64,000 nucleotides of DNA from Actinokineospora sp. NBRC 105648 (GCF_030269645.1 NZ_BSTR01000023.1:1-64000), one strand, 5' to 3'; shown: positions 45,063 to 54,814, numbered from the stretch's first letter. A program made the numbers and translations. Notes: generated from the sequence alone by a model not told the origin.

Positions 45063-46364
45063 ATGTCCGGGAAGAGGTGGGGGGCCGCCGTCGCGGTCGG
45101 TGCCTTGGCGGTCGGGTTGGCGGTTGTCGGGGCGCCCGCCCAAGCACACGGCGGCGGTGGTGGTGAGGTCCGCACAGTCGGCTACTACACGCAGTGGAGC
45201 CACGAGGACCGGGGCATCCCCGTCCGCTACATCGTGGACAACGGCACGGCGGCCAGGCTGACCCACATCAACTACGCCTTCGGCCTGCTCGACGAGCGGG
45301 GCCGCTGCGTCAGCTCCGACCCGGTGGCCGACTACCAGCGGCTGATCCCCGCCCAGGAGTCGGTCAACGGCGAGGCCGACCGGCCGGGCCAGCCGCTGGC
45401 GGGCAACCTCAACCAGCTCAAGCAGCTCAAGCGGAAGTACCCGGGCCTGCGCGTCTACATCTCCCTCGGGGGCTGGATCGGCTCCACCTACTTCTCCAAC
45501 GCCGCCCTGAACCCGCGGTCCCGCGCCGCGCACGTCAAGTCCTGCATCGACCTGTGGCTCAAGGGCGACCTCCCCGGTGCACCCGCCGGTGCCGCCAAGG
45601 GCGTGTTCGACGGCATCGACCTGGACTGGGAGTGGCCCGCGACCGAGGGCAACGCGGGCAACGTCGTTCGCCCTGAGGACAAGCAGAACTTCACCGAGCT
45701 GCTGCGCGAGTACCGCGTCCAGCTCGACCGGCAGGGCCGCGCCGACCACAAGCGCTACGACCTCACCGCGTTCCTGCCCGCCAACCGCGAGGCGATGGAC
45801 CGCGGCTACGAGCTCGCCGAGGTGTACCGGCTGCTGACCTTCGCCACCGTCCAGGGCTACGACTACCACGGCGCCTGGGAGAAGACCGCCAACCAGCAGT
45901 CGGCCCTGCGCGTCCCCGACGGCGACCCGACCTCGCCCAAGGACAGCGGCGAGATCGTCGTCAACGCCCACCTCGACCGCGGCGCCCCCCGGGACAAGAT
46001 CACCCTCGGCGTGCCGTACTACGGCCGGGGCTGGACCGGGTTGCCGAACGCGAACAACGGCCTGTTCCAACAGTCCACCGGCCCCGCGCCGGGCACCTAC
46101 GAAGCGGGCTACGACGACTACCGCACCCTCAAGAGCCTGCTGACGAGCGGGAAGTCCACGCTCTACCGCGACAACAAGGCAGGCCACGCCTGGCTGTTCG
46201 ACGGCACCACCTTCTGGACCTACGACGACCCGACCGAGCTCACCCGCAAGGGCCGCTACATCAAGGACCGCAAACTCGGCGGCGCCATGATCTGGTCCCT
46301 CGATGGTGACACCCCCCAAGGCGAACTGATCCGCGCCCTCTCGACCGGCCTGCACCGGCGGTAG
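45063..46364 (+). CDS. secreted GH18 chitinase
   Basis: A 433-residue family 18 glycosyl hydrolase that cleaves chitin with retention. The signature FDGIDLDWEWP contains D183, D186, D188 and the acid E190. VRTVGYYTQW is the first barrel strand, VYISLGGW the third, and GGAMIWSLDGD the last. Residues 1-28 (GKRWGAAVAVGALAVGLAVV, APAQA) form a Sec signal peptide. There is no chitin-binding or fibronectin domain, so it is a bare catalytic enzyme. GAGGAGG precedes the ATG at 45063. It is flanked by a dre site and an 18-bp terminator hairpin, so it is monocistronic. Confidence 0.95.
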   Translation: MSGKRWGAAVAVGALAVGLAVVGAPAQAHGGGGGEVRTVGYYTQWSHEDRGIPVRYIVDNGTAARLTHINYAFGLLDERGRCVSSDPVADYQRLIPAQESVNGEADRPGQPLAGNLNQLKQLKRKYPGLRVYISLGGWIGSTYFSNAALNPRSRAAHVKSCIDLWLKGDLPGAPAGAAKGVFDGIDLDWEWPATEGNAGNVVRPEDKQNFTELLREYRVQLDRQGRADHKRYDLTAFLPANREAMDRGYELAEVYRLLTFATVQGYDYHGAWEKTANQQSALRVPDGDPTSPKDSGEIVVNAHLDRGAPRDKITLGVPYYGRGWTGLPNANNGLFQQSTGPAPGTYEAGYDDYRTLKSLLTSGKSTLYRDNKAGHAWLFDGTTFWTYDDPTELTRKGRYIKDRKLGGAMIWSLDGDTPQGELIRALSTGLHRR

Positions 46365-46370
46365 TCCCGG

Positions 46371-46410
46371 CGTGCCTCTCCGCTCGCCGGCAGGCGAGCG
46401 GAGAGGCACG
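46371..46410 (+). terminator. strong hairpin terminator of the chitinase gene
   Basis: cgtgcctctccgctcgcc and ggcgagcggagaggcacg form a perfect 18-bp stem with a four-base loop (ggca), six bases after the stop, followed by ttct. Confidence 0.85.
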
Positions 46411-47574
46411 TTCTCGTGCGATGTCCGGCGGCGGTGCCGGATCGGAGTGGTCGCGGTGGTGTGGAGCTCGAGCAGAGCGGCGTCGAGGGCGTCGATCCCG
46501 TGTCGTCGGCGCCGTGGAGGTCAACGCACCACGTCGCGGGTGACCACTGGGTGACCGGGCGCGGGTCTGGGACCCAAGTCGATCACCTCGGGCGGGCCCA
46601 GCACCGCGACCTCGTACAGCGCAGCGGGTGAGGGCGCGATCCCGCAACCGACACCCCCCGAACGCCACAGCCGGCGACTAACCGCCAACCGTGATCACCC
46701 GCGCGCCGGGGTAGACCGGACCGCGGGCGATCTCGCCCATGGTCGGGCGCCTCTCGCACCTATCGCTGCCTCGCTCGTCCTCGTCGGTGCCGAGGGTTCG
46801 GTCCACCTCCGCACCGACGAGCCCACCTCATCACAAAATCTGTCGTGGCTGGAGTAGACATTCGCACTCGGGCGGGTGTAATGTTCTACTCATACCGAGA
46901 GAGACAGCGTCAAGCAGGCGCGGGAGATGATGGAACTACCCGCGAGGCGAGACCCGCGGCCGGGCAGGGTGATCACATCGCCGACCGGCCAGTGCCGGGA
47001 CCGGAGTGCAAGACGATGTACGAGGCAGTGCCGGTCCCGAGGTGACCAGCGCGGGCGCACGGGTGGCCAGTGAGCCCGAGTGCCGGGTAAGGCAGCTGGA
47101 GCAGTGGCACGACAGCGTTCGAGCAAGTGAATGACAGCAAGTGAATGACAGCAAGAGCGAGCAGCAAGAGCGAGCAGCAAGACGGTCAGGTGGCCGGAGC
47201 CGATCGGTGGACGGGGTTCCGGGCAGTGATCAGCGGCGCGGGGCGCGCTGGGGCCGGTCAGTGGTAGGGGTCCCGCCGTGAACGCCGCGCACAAGGCAGT
47301 ACACGCAGTACCTGTGGTCGACAGTGCAGTACCTGTGGTGAACGCAGTGGTAGAGGCAGTTGAGAAGAAGAATGGTGAAGGAGGGGAGAGGGCCCATCAT
47401 TGGATCGCCCGCGGCGGCCGCCTTGACGTGCCGCGCGGGTACCGCAGTCCCATCGGAAGGAAGGGTGGTTCTGGGTACGAAGCAGCGATCCCCGCACCGG
47501 CTGTGTCGTGGCCGGGTCAGGCGGGTAACGGAAGCCGGTCTCACGGCCGGATGACAATGGTGACACCCAACCCC
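46411..47574. other. gene-poor, repeat-bearing region
   Basis: Nearly 1.2 kb between two terminator-like hairpins, with AT content above its surroundings in 46840-47400. It has short tandem repeats (47125-47178) and a twice-used gcagtacctgtggt (near 47310-47350). Several short frames exist, e.g. from GTG 47278 (NAAHKAVHAVPVVDSAVPVV), but none has a convincing start, RBS or family. It could hold an untranslated RNA. Confidence 0.4.
47125..47178. repeat. tandem repeats, 2 x 14 bases then 2 x 13 bases
   Basis: aagtgaatgacagc occurs twice, immediately followed by aagagcgagcagc twice. All four units share the aag...cagc frame, so they look like one unit that has diverged and re-duplicated. Confidence 0.75.
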
Positions 47575-47610
47575 GGGACCCCGGACGCCGAACACGGCGT
47601 CCGGGGTCCC
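47575..47610. terminator. 16-bp hairpin just upstream of the MerR gene
   Basis: gggaccccggacgccg and cggcgtccggggtccc pair perfectly with loop aaca. It ends 18 bases before the MerR start and only about ten before its RBS. It may terminate an upstream transcript or act as an attenuator in the MerR leader. Confidence 0.65.
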
Positions 47611-47628
47611 TTGTGCCGCGGAGGTGCG

Positions 47629-47988
47629 ATGACCCCTGACCACAGCGAGACCCCCGCCGCCGGCGCGACCGGGGCGGAGGAGAGGTTCGACGACGAGTAC
47701 TACCCCGCTTACACCATGGGTGGCGCGGCGGACCTGCTCGGCGTGACCGCCGGATTCCTGCGCAGCCTCGACGAGGCGGGCCTCATCGAGCCGCACCGCT
47801 CCACCGGCGGTCACCGCCGCTACTCCCGCCACCAGCTCCGCTTGGCCGCCCGCGTGCGAGAACTGCTCGACCAGGGCACCGGCCTCGACGCGGCCTGCCG
47901 CGTCATCACCCTCGAGGACCGACTCCGGGACTCCGAACGACACAACACCGAACTCCGCGCCGCCGCCGATCCGCACCGCACCGACTGA
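47629..47988 (+). CDS. MerR-family transcriptional regulator
   Basis: A 119-residue regulator. After an acidic N-terminus, YTMGGAADLLGVTAGFLRSL and EAGLIEPHRSTGGHRRYSRH form the MerR winged helix, followed by LRLAARVRELLDQGTGLDAA and a short dimerisation helix. There is no effector domain, as in the HspR/BldC-like short regulators common in actinobacteria. GGAGGTG precedes the ATG at 47629. Target unknown; a terminator-like hairpin lies in its leader. Confidence 0.85.
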   Translation: MTPDHSETPAAGATGAEERFDDEYYPAYTMGGAADLLGVTAGFLRSLDEAGLIEPHRSTGGHRRYSRHQLRLAARVRELLDQGTGLDAACRVITLEDRLRDSERHNTELRAAADPHRTD

Positions 47989-49196
47989 TCCGGGCTGCCG
48001 GGCCCCAGCCCCGTCATCTCATCCGGTGTCTTCGCTCCCGTCGCGGCATACCAGCGTGGGCCCCGGCGAAGGCGGTCCGTGTGATGAATCTGATCGACAC
48101 ACCCGTGCGCTCGGACCTCGTCGTCGAGGTGGAGAGGCCCCTCGACGTCCTCGTCGCACCGCCTGCGGTGGAGGACGGGCAGCCGCAGACCCGACTGCCG
48201 GTGCGCGTCGTGGTCGAGATGGGCGTACGCGCACTGCTGTTCGCCAAGGAGGTCGACCGCCCGGCGGCCGGTGCGCCAGCCGCGTCGCGACGATCCGCGT
48301 GGCACCGTCCCCCCCACGGTGCGGCGGATGAGCGACGTCGTGGACCTGGGCGCCCTATCGCGGCGTAGCCACGGGGCACCTTCGACGGGATCGGACCAGG
48401 CCGCCGAGGCAGCGACGGGTCGCGAGGCCGATCTGGGCTTTCCGCGCCGCTTCGTTGACGATCCCACGTCCGCTTGACGGTGCCTGATACCTGCGCCGCA
48501 TCACCGAGTTGACCGCTGCGGGCGCGCCACACCTGGTCAACCTCGGCTCCGCCGCGCTCGGCGTCGAATGCTGCTCGCCGCGGGCGCGTCCTCACCCTCA
48601 CCGCGGCCACCGCGGTGTCCTGTGTCGTGCTGTTCGTCGGGGCGCTGCTGATCGACGCATCCGCCCCGAACGGATTCTGCGTCCGCCGGTCGATCTCGTC
48701 GACTCCCGACCCCCGGCTGCGACATGCTCTCGTCGGGCCCACGGCGAACAGACCGTGGTCCGCGGTTGCCGACAGGCGGGAAAGGCGCTTCCTCCGCTGC
48801 CGAGGAACCAGTGCCGTTGTTGGCCCCCGGGAGGGAGAGCGATCGCGCGGTCGACCGGGGAGAGGTCGAGCACAGACATCGCACTGCCTGCGAGGCCGTT
48901 CTGTGTGAACAGCGTCGCGTTGCCGCCGTACCCGCAGTCACCCTCCGCCAGTTGCCGCCGCCACGGTCGAGGCCAAGTGGCCGGGAGGGCAGTTGGGTGG
49001 ATAGACGCGGCCGCCCATTCTCGGTGGCGCCGAGACGACGTCCTACTCGGGTGCCCACCACCCATGTGCCCCCACTTCGGCGATTCACGCTGGCCGGCTG
49101 GGTGTGGGAACGAGCCGATTCGTCGAGTCCGGGGGAGCACCTGGTCGGTGCGTGACTCGATCAGCCTTCCGCACGGTGTGCTGGAAGACTGGACGG
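47989..49196. other. gene-poor region
   Basis: 1.2 kb. A frame from ATG 48084 (MNLIDTPVRSDLVVEVERPL) is protein-like for about 60 codons, then becomes Arg-rich. Around 48590 a plus-strand frame shows a membrane-like stretch, VSCVVLFVGALLIDASA, without a start. Neither belongs to a family I know; both may be remnants. Confidence 0.35.
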
Positions 49197-49952
49197 GTGC
49201 GCTCGTTCGATGACTTGGTTCGTGAGGCCGCCGCGGTGTCGGTGGCGGGCTCGGATTACTCCTGGTTGGCGGGTCGGGCGAGCGAGGAGCGCCCCCCGTG
49301 GGGGTATGTCCGGCTGGTCGCGCGGCGGGCGTCGCGGGTTCGTCGGGTGTTGGACGCGCAGACCGGTGACGGTCGCGTGCTGGCCGAGGCCGTGCGTGTC
49401 GCGCCGGAGGTGTTGGCGGCGACTGACAACAGGCTGGACCTGCTGGAGAGCGCTCGACGCGCGCTGGTACCGCTGGGTGGCGTGGTCGTCGCGGCGGAGG
49501 ATGGTGTGCTCCCGTTCCGCGACGGCGCGTTCGACTTGGTGGTCAGCAGGCATCCGCGGATCGGGTCCATGAACTGGTCGGAGGTGGCCAGGGTGCTGGC
49601 ACCCGGGGGTGGGTATCTTGGTCAGCACGTCGGGTCGGGGTCGGGCCGGGAGTTGGTGGAGGCCATGCTCGGCGCCCAAGAGGTGGACGACGGGCTCGCC
49701 GAACGGGAAGCCGGGGCGGCCGAAGCGGCCGGGTTGCGCGTGCGGGACCTGCGCAAGGTTGGTCTGCGGGTGGAGTTCGCGGACATCGGCGCGGTGGTCT
49801 ACCTGCTGCGCAAGATCGTCTGGTTCGTGCCCGACTTCGCGGTCGAGCCGTACCGGGAGCGGTTGGCGTTGGTGGACAAGCACATCCGTGCGGAAGGCTC
49901 GTTCCGCACCCTTGCTCACCGCTTCCTCATCGACGTTCGCGCGTCCGGCTGA
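49197..49952 (+). CDS. SAM-dependent methyltransferase-like protein
   Basis: A 251-residue class I methyltransferase fold. VRRVLDAQTGDGRVLAEAV is the SAM-binding motif I (with Gln-Thr where Gly is usual), VLAATDNRLDLLESARRAL carries the ribose-binding acid, and DGAFDLVVSRHPRIGSMNW is motif II/III. EVARVLAPGGGYLGQHVG is the usual post-motif. Substrate unknown. GTG at 49197 is chosen because the family-like part begins a few residues later; the RBS is weak. Confidence 0.75.
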   Translation: MRSFDDLVREAAAVSVAGSDYSWLAGRASEERPPWGYVRLVARRASRVRRVLDAQTGDGRVLAEAVRVAPEVLAATDNRLDLLESARRALVPLGGVVVAAEDGVLPFRDGAFDLVVSRHPRIGSMNWSEVARVLAPGGGYLGQHVGSGSGRELVEAMLGAQEVDDGLAEREAGAAEAAGLRVRDLRKVGLRVEFADIGAVVYLLRKIVWFVPDFAVEPYRERLALVDKHIRAEGSFRTLAHRFLIDVRASG

Positions 49953-50147
49953 TGTGTGTTTCCGGCTCTCGTGGAATCGGCCGGCGTGGGAGTGCGTCGT
50001 CCGGATTTCAGCTTGTGAGCCGGTCACCAGGGAGGTCCGGTTTCTTACCCACCCGATGGCGGGCAGGAACCGTTGTCATCAGTGGTACCCATCCGCGGTG
50101 AGGGGACTGTGCCCGCCCGTGCCGCGGCCCGGTGGAAGGAGTTCCTG

Positions 50148-50654
50148 GTGAAGGTGGTCGTCGTCTCCGACACGCACGCGCCGCGCCGGTGGAAGTCGTG
50201 CCCGCCGGAGTTGGCCGCGTGCCTGGCCGATGCCGACGCGATCCTGCACGCGGGTGACGTGTGTGTCCCGAGCGTGCTCGACGAACTCGCCCAGTACGCC
50301 CCCGTGCACGTGGTGCTCGGCAACAACGACGGTCCTGATGTGGCCGCTTGGGGCGCGTCGGAGACCCTGCTGCTGGACCTCGATGGCCTCGTCGTCGCCG
50401 TGGTGCACGACAGCGGCCCCGCCACCGGGCGCGCCGCTCGGCTGCACAAGTGGTTCCCGACGGCGGACCTGGTGGTCTTCGGCCACTCGCACATCCCGCT
50501 GGACGAGCGGACCCATCAGGTCCGGATCTTCAACCCGGGGTCGCCGACCGACCGGCGCAGGCAGCCACGAGGCACCTTCGGCGTGCTCGACATCAACGCG
50601 GGGGCCCTGGTCTCGGCCCACCTCGTCGCGGTGGCCGGTCCGACGAGGGCCTGA
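50148..50654 (+). CDS. metallophosphoesterase (YfcE-like)
   Basis: A 168-residue calcineurin-like phosphoesterase. Metal and phosphate motifs appear in order: VVSDTHAP, AILHAGDVC, VLGNNDGP, VVHDSGP and LVVFGHSHIP, with the closing FNPGSPTDRRR. The compact size matches YfcE/MJ0936-type phosphodiesterases acting on small phosphodiesters. GGAAGGAG precedes the GTG at 50148; an ATG at 50073 in frame is possible but unlikely. It stands alone. Confidence 0.88.
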   Translation: MKVVVVSDTHAPRRWKSCPPELAACLADADAILHAGDVCVPSVLDELAQYAPVHVVLGNNDGPDVAAWGASETLLLDLDGLVVAVVHDSGPATGRAARLHKWFPTADLVVFGHSHIPLDERTHQVRIFNPGSPTDRRRQPRGTFGVLDINAGALVSAHLVAVAGPTRA

Positions 50655-50973
50655 CCACCTGGCCCTTCCGAGACCGCGCGCCGGGGCGAGTGTTTCGACG
50701 CCTCCGCGCGTTCGCTCAGTGGCGGCCTGCCGGGGGCGTTGGCGGCCAAGAGCGGCCGTCCACGATGTTGCGGGCGGAGGCGGCACGGCGCGCTGGTGGG
50801 GTAGCGGGAGCTCGGGGTGCTGTCACTGTTCGCTCGGTAAGCGGCGATCTTGCTCGCCAACGCGCGGTTGGTGCCGCCGAAGTGGTTTCACGGCCACGCC
50901 AAGGAGAAGCCGCGTGGTTTGGCCGGTGGCGCCCCGGGCAACCGGTCAGTACCGATGAGCGAGGTGAAGTCGC
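50655..50973. other. intergenic, no clear gene
   Basis: 319 bases. One plus-strand frame near 50848 reads ILLANARLVPPKWFHGHAKE, protein-like but without a start. No hairpin stands out. Confidence 0.3.
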
Positions 50974-52086
50974 ATGGACACACCCGATCAGGTGAGTATC
51001 GGGGTGCTGGCCGACAAAGGGCTGCCCGGGCAGGTGATCACGGCGATCGCCGACGATCTACCCAGGGTTTTGGCCGCCCGAGTGAGCGGGGAGACGCGGT
51101 GGGGGGTGGAGCACCGGGTCGAGCAGTTGCCGTTGGACGAGGACGGTGACATCCCGATGCGCTCGTTGTCGCAGCAGTACAGACAGGACCGGGGGTGGGA
51201 CCTGCTGGTCTTGATCACTGATTTGCCCCGGCGTACGGGGGCGAGACCTGTCGTCGCGGGTATCGATGTCGAGCACGGGGTCGCGATGATCTCGATGCCT
51301 GCGCTTGGCGCCGTCCTGGTGCGTCGTCGGGCACGGAGACTGCTGGTCCGCGTGGTGCGGCAGTTGGTGTCTCAGCGGTTCGGGATCGAGGGGGATCAGG
51401 GCCGACGGGGGTTGGCTGATCGGCTGGGTGAGGTGTTGGCCCCGACGCAGCGGGTGTCCGGCGGGCACCAGTCCGCGGCGAGCCACCTGGCTCTGGTGGG
51501 GCTGCGTGGCCGGCTGCGGCTGCTGGCCGGGATGGTGCGGGACAACCGTCCGTGGCGGCTCGTCCCGCACCTGGCCGGTGCCACCGCGGCCGCGGCGGGC
51601 ACCGCCGCCTACGGCGTCATCACCAGTTCGTTCTGGAAGCTGGCGGACGCGTTGTCCCCGCTCCGGCTGGCGGGGATCACGGTGGTCACGGTCGTGATCA
51701 TGGTGGTGTGGTTGATGGTGTACAACCACCTGTGGGACCGGCCTTCCGAGGCCGTCGAGCGGCGCAAGGCGGTGCTGTACAACGCTTCCACGGCGGCCAC
51801 GCTGGCGATCGGGGTGTTGTGCATGTACACGATCCTCTACGTGCTCGCGGCGCTCGCCGCGGTTGTCCTGATCGACAGCGGCTATTTCGCGCAGACCCTG
51901 GGGCACCCGGTCGGTATGGGTTCGTACTTGAACCTGGTGTGGCTGTGCAGTTCAGTCGGGATCGTCGCCGGTGCGCTCGGGTCAAGCCTGGAAGACGAGG
52001 AGACCGTCCGCAAGGCGACCTACAGTCGCCGCGAGCGGGAACGCCAAGAAGGAAACCGGGGCAGGCGGGAAGACCGACCCACCTAG
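50974..52086 (+). CDS. conserved actinobacterial membrane protein
   Basis: A 370-residue protein. The first 190 residues are soluble (GWDLLVLITDLPRRTGARPV), then about four membrane spans follow: AGATAAAAGTAAYGVITSSF, LAGITVVTVVIMVVWLMVYN, LAIGVLCMYTILYVLAALAA and LVWLCSSVGIVAGALGSSL. The C-terminus is highly charged. I know similar proteins only as uncharacterised; some carry a false methylenetetrahydrofolate dehydrogenase label. No enzyme motif is seen. ATG at 50974. Confidence 0.75.
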   Translation: MDTPDQVSIGVLADKGLPGQVITAIADDLPRVLAARVSGETRWGVEHRVEQLPLDEDGDIPMRSLSQQYRQDRGWDLLVLITDLPRRTGARPVVAGIDVEHGVAMISMPALGAVLVRRRARRLLVRVVRQLVSQRFGIEGDQGRRGLADRLGEVLAPTQRVSGGHQSAASHLALVGLRGRLRLLAGMVRDNRPWRLVPHLAGATAAAAGTAAYGVITSSFWKLADALSPLRLAGITVVTVVIMVVWLMVYNHLWDRPSEAVERRKAVLYNASTAATLAIGVLCMYTILYVLAALAAVVLIDSGYFAQTLGHPVGMGSYLNLVWLCSSVGIVAGALGSSLEDEETVRKATYSRRERERQEGNRGRREDRPT

Positions 52087-52500
52087 CGCGGCGACGGCAC
52101 TCAGGACAGCGGGTGACGTCGTTGACTATTCGGTCGAACCGGGTCTGTCGTGCCGTCACGGTCGGGGAGGGCACTCGGGTGGCGTGAGTGGCGCGTCGGT
52201 CCGAGTACCAGGCGATCGACTGGTGCGCGGTGTGATCGTGAGGTGTGGCACCGGCAGGGAGTCGGGACCGGTGTGGCGCGCGGAGTCGGGTTTGCGTCCG
52301 TGCTGAATGTCCCTCTCGTGGTCGAGGACCGGGTGTTGGGCGAGCTGCCCCGCGGTGAATCTGGGCTGTTGGCCAGGCTGTGCATCTCGGCCGCGGCTTG
52401 CGTGGCGTTGGGGGTTCAGTCGCCGCCGTCCGGGGAACGTGATCATCATGTCGCGACCGACTGGGTGGGATCGCGGTCGCTGGGTGGAAGGGGGACTGTC
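52087..52500. other. intergenic, no clear gene
   Basis: 414 bases. Frames such as VEDRVLGELPRGESGLLARL near 52320 followed by CISAAACVALGVQ look protein-like but have no start or RBS; this may be a GAF-type remnant. Otherwise nothing is recognised. Confidence 0.3.
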
Positions 52501-52716
52501 ATGTTCTCGCGCTTGGACGCGGGTGATCTTGTGGTGTGGGTGCTGGGGGTGTCCGCGCTGGTGCTGCTGGCTGTGTCGCTGGTCCTCACGCTGAGCACCG
52601 GCGAGTCGACGGTCAGGAACTCGACCGGTGCGGCCGGAGGGATCCTCGTGGGCATGTGGGCGGCGGCCTCCACCGGCAACGACAAGGACAAGGCCGAACG
52701 CGGAGCCGACAAGTGA
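52501..52716 (+). CDS. small membrane protein, first of a coupled pair
   Basis: A 71-residue protein with two hydrophobic spans, LVVWVLGVSALVLLAVSLVL and a weaker GAAGGILVGMWAAAST, and a charged C-terminal tail (NDKDKAERGADK). GGAAGGGGGA precedes the ATG. Its stop overlaps the GTG of the next gene (GTGA), so the two are made together and probably interact in the membrane. Family unknown. Confidence 0.6.
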   Translation: MFSRLDAGDLVVWVLGVSALVLLAVSLVLTLSTGESTVRNSTGAAGGILVGMWAAASTGNDKDKAERGADK

Positions 52717-52886
52717 GCCGGACGGTGGCCACGGTCTTCCTGACTGTGTCGGCGATCCTGGTGGCAGCTTCGACCACCATGGCCATCATGTGGCGACAGC
52801 CACTGGCCGTGGTCACCTCGGCCATACTGCTCGTGCTGTTCGCTTACTCGGTCGTCTCGGTCCGTAGAAGTACGCGAGACGACTGA
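52713..52886 (+). CDS. small membrane protein, second of a coupled pair
   Basis: A 57-residue protein of two hydrophobic spans, VATVFLTVSAILVAASTTMA and LAVVTSAILLVLFAYSVVS, with a basic-acidic tail RRSTRDD. GTG at 52713 overlaps the previous stop. There is no recognised family; holin-like or regulatory micro-protein roles are both possible. Confidence 0.6.
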   Translation: MSRTVATVFLTVSAILVAASTTMAIMWRQPLAVVTSAILLVLFAYSVVSVRRSTRDD

Positions 52887-52889
52887 TCC

Positions 52890-53560
52890 GCCCAGAGGCT
52901 CGCACGGTGGCGGGCAGGGTGACCCCGGTGGCGGCGTTGCGTTCGCGGCGGTCACGTTTCGCGGACCGTGCCGCTGCGAGGTCGCCCTGGGCGTGGCGCA
53001 GGCAGTCGACCTTGGCCGGACGAACGCGCGGTAGGTCGGGAACAGCCGGTCGCGGGCGGCCGCCATTGGCATCTCCCGAGATTTTCACCGCCGCGGGAAG
53101 CCGCCGATCGACCAGGGCGGTGGCGACCGATCCCACCAGTTGTGACCGGTGTTGACGAAGACCTCGACACAAGCCACCCAAGGCCACCGCAATCGCCGCG
53201 TTGCCGATCCACACGGTCAAACCAGTACGAACACGCGGTCGCGAACCCGCCGAGGTCGCCCAAGGCATCCCGGGCGTAGAGGTAGGGGCCACCCACCCCG
53301 GTACTCGTTTGCCCAGCTTGCCGAAGACCAACGCGAGGTGAGCGCTCCGACGACGACCAACCCGAAGGCCACCAAGCTCAGTGGCTCGCACGGAGCGTGA
53401 TCGGGACGGCAACGCGAACACACCCGTCCCGATCACCGATCCCACCACCAGGACCGTCCCCGTCGGCAGCCCGTAGCACTCGGTGACACGCCTTCCCCTT
53501 GGTCGCGCACCGGTGTCCTGACCGCGTGCGCACGCGCTGCTCTGTTCGGACATGACGACC
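52890..53560 (-). pseudogene. amino acid permease (APC family), frameshifted
   Basis: Fragments of one APC transporter occur in several minus-strand frames: TGTVLVVGSVIGTGVFALPS (first span), LVAFGLVVVGALTSRW, then GGPYLYARDALGDLGGFATA with CSYW, and LTVWIGNAAIAVALGGL. The order is that of the family, but at least three frame changes and losses are needed, and the C-terminal two thirds are missing or unreadable. Confidence 0.7.
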
Positions 53561-53714
53561 ATTTCCCCAGTGTCCTGAGTCGACAGTCGACGTGACTCTC
53601 GAGGGCGGCAGTGGGAAGCCGGTACGTCATCCAGCAGGGGTGGGCAGAACCGAGGTCGCCGACCTTCGACTCCGTCGTCTGCCGCGTACTGGGCCGCGCC
53701 ACCGGGGTATCGGG

Positions 53715-54056
53715 TTACACGCGCACCATGTCGTGGCAGAGCGTGCCCGCCACGCCGGTCACCTCGAACAGCCGCGACACCCCCCGATTGCACACCACCA
53801 CCAGCGTGACGCCACGGCGAGTGGCTCGGTGGTGCGCGTCCAGAACAACCAGCAGGCCGTGCGATCCGAAGAACGTGACCTCGCTGAGGTCGAGCACGAC
53901 GTGCCCAGCGGCACCTTCGGTCGCCGCCATCAACGGCTCGGTCAGCAGCCAAGCCGAGGTCGCGTCGACCTCGCCGCGGACCTCGATCGTCCACAGCGGA
54001 TTGAAATGGTGCATGCTGACTTCGAGGAAACCGGGCCTGTGCGGATGAATTCCCAT
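53715..54056 (-). CDS. STAS-domain anti-sigma factor antagonist
   Basis: A 113-residue single STAS domain. WTIEVRGEVDATSAWLLTEP is the N-terminal strand and helix, HVVLDLSEVTFFGSHGLLVV the strand and phosphoacceptor helix, with Ser in GSHGL and Gly where Asp usually precedes it. Such proteins sequester anti-sigma kinases (RsbW-like) and so free a stress sigma factor. GGGAGAG precedes the ATG. No kinase or sigma gene is adjacent. It fits the SigB-like promoters found elsewhere in the window, by inference. Confidence 0.82.
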   Translation of the reverse strand: MGIHPHRPGFLEVSMHHFNPLWTIEVRGEVDATSAWLLTEPLMAATEGAAGHVVLDLSEVTFFGSHGLLVVLDAHHRATRRGVTLVVVCNRGVSRLFEVTGVAGTLCHDMVRV

Positions 54057-54814
54057 TGCTCTCCCTGTCGGACCGCGAGTGCGTGAACACGCTGGAGCGA
54101 GTTCACCGGATCGTTTTCGACCATAGGTCGGAAATGTCTGGTCCGGTTCGCCCCGGTCGGGTGATGGGTGCTACCCCGGACCGTCCTCATCATCGCGCGG
54201 AGAAGCCCGCATCTGCGAAATAGGGTCTAAATGGGACGTTCAGTCGACACGCAGTCAATCTGCCCGGGTGCGCGACGGAGGTGAAAGGGCCGCCCGCCAA
54301 CTGTCTTGCGGCTCCTGCTGATGTGCACCGCGATCGGGCTCGCTCTGGCCTTGGCGCCGCTGCCCGCGCTCGTCGCGATCGTGCTCCACTGGGCTCATAG
54401 ACCGGTGCCGGGCCTGGGAGGTCCGCTGCCGCCGCGCCCCGACTCGCCGCGGCGGGATTCCTGCCAGGTCCGGCACCGGTGGGCGGAGCCGCCGGTCCAG
54501 GGATGCCCGGGTGAGCGCCGTCCGCCGACAACGATGCCGGTTGCACCCAGCAAGATCATCACCTATTGCGGGTGAGAGCCGAACAGCGGCCGAATGATTC
54601 TGCGCGGCGAATTTCCGGCGGTTTCCACTACCGTGAGCCAGGTAATAGTCGATCTTGTGTCTTTCGCCCGCTAAAGGTGAGGTCCACACTGGCGCCCACC
54701 GATCTACTCCTGACCAAGAGTGCGATGGTCCGGCGCGACATGCTGTCCATCGTCTGCGTTGACAACAACGGCGGCGTCGAGTTCGACCTACAGTGTGAAC
54801 AGGGGCAGAAGAAC
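54057..54814. other. intergenic upstream of the LAL regulator
   Basis: 758 bases. A plus-strand frame near 54303 has a membrane-like start (MCTAIGLALALAPLPALVAI) and then an unstructured tail; it may be a small protein but lacks an RBS. The stretch 54566-54814 is in frame with the regulator gene but reads unlike protein. Confidence 0.35.

Noticed and set aside
47125-47178. CRISPR-like array
   Set aside because: Units are 13-14 bases with no spacers and only four copies; no cas genes are nearby.
54566-54814. N-terminal extension of the LAL regulator
   Set aside because: The in-frame sequence does not resemble the family, and the region is AT-richer, like an upstream regulatory stretch.
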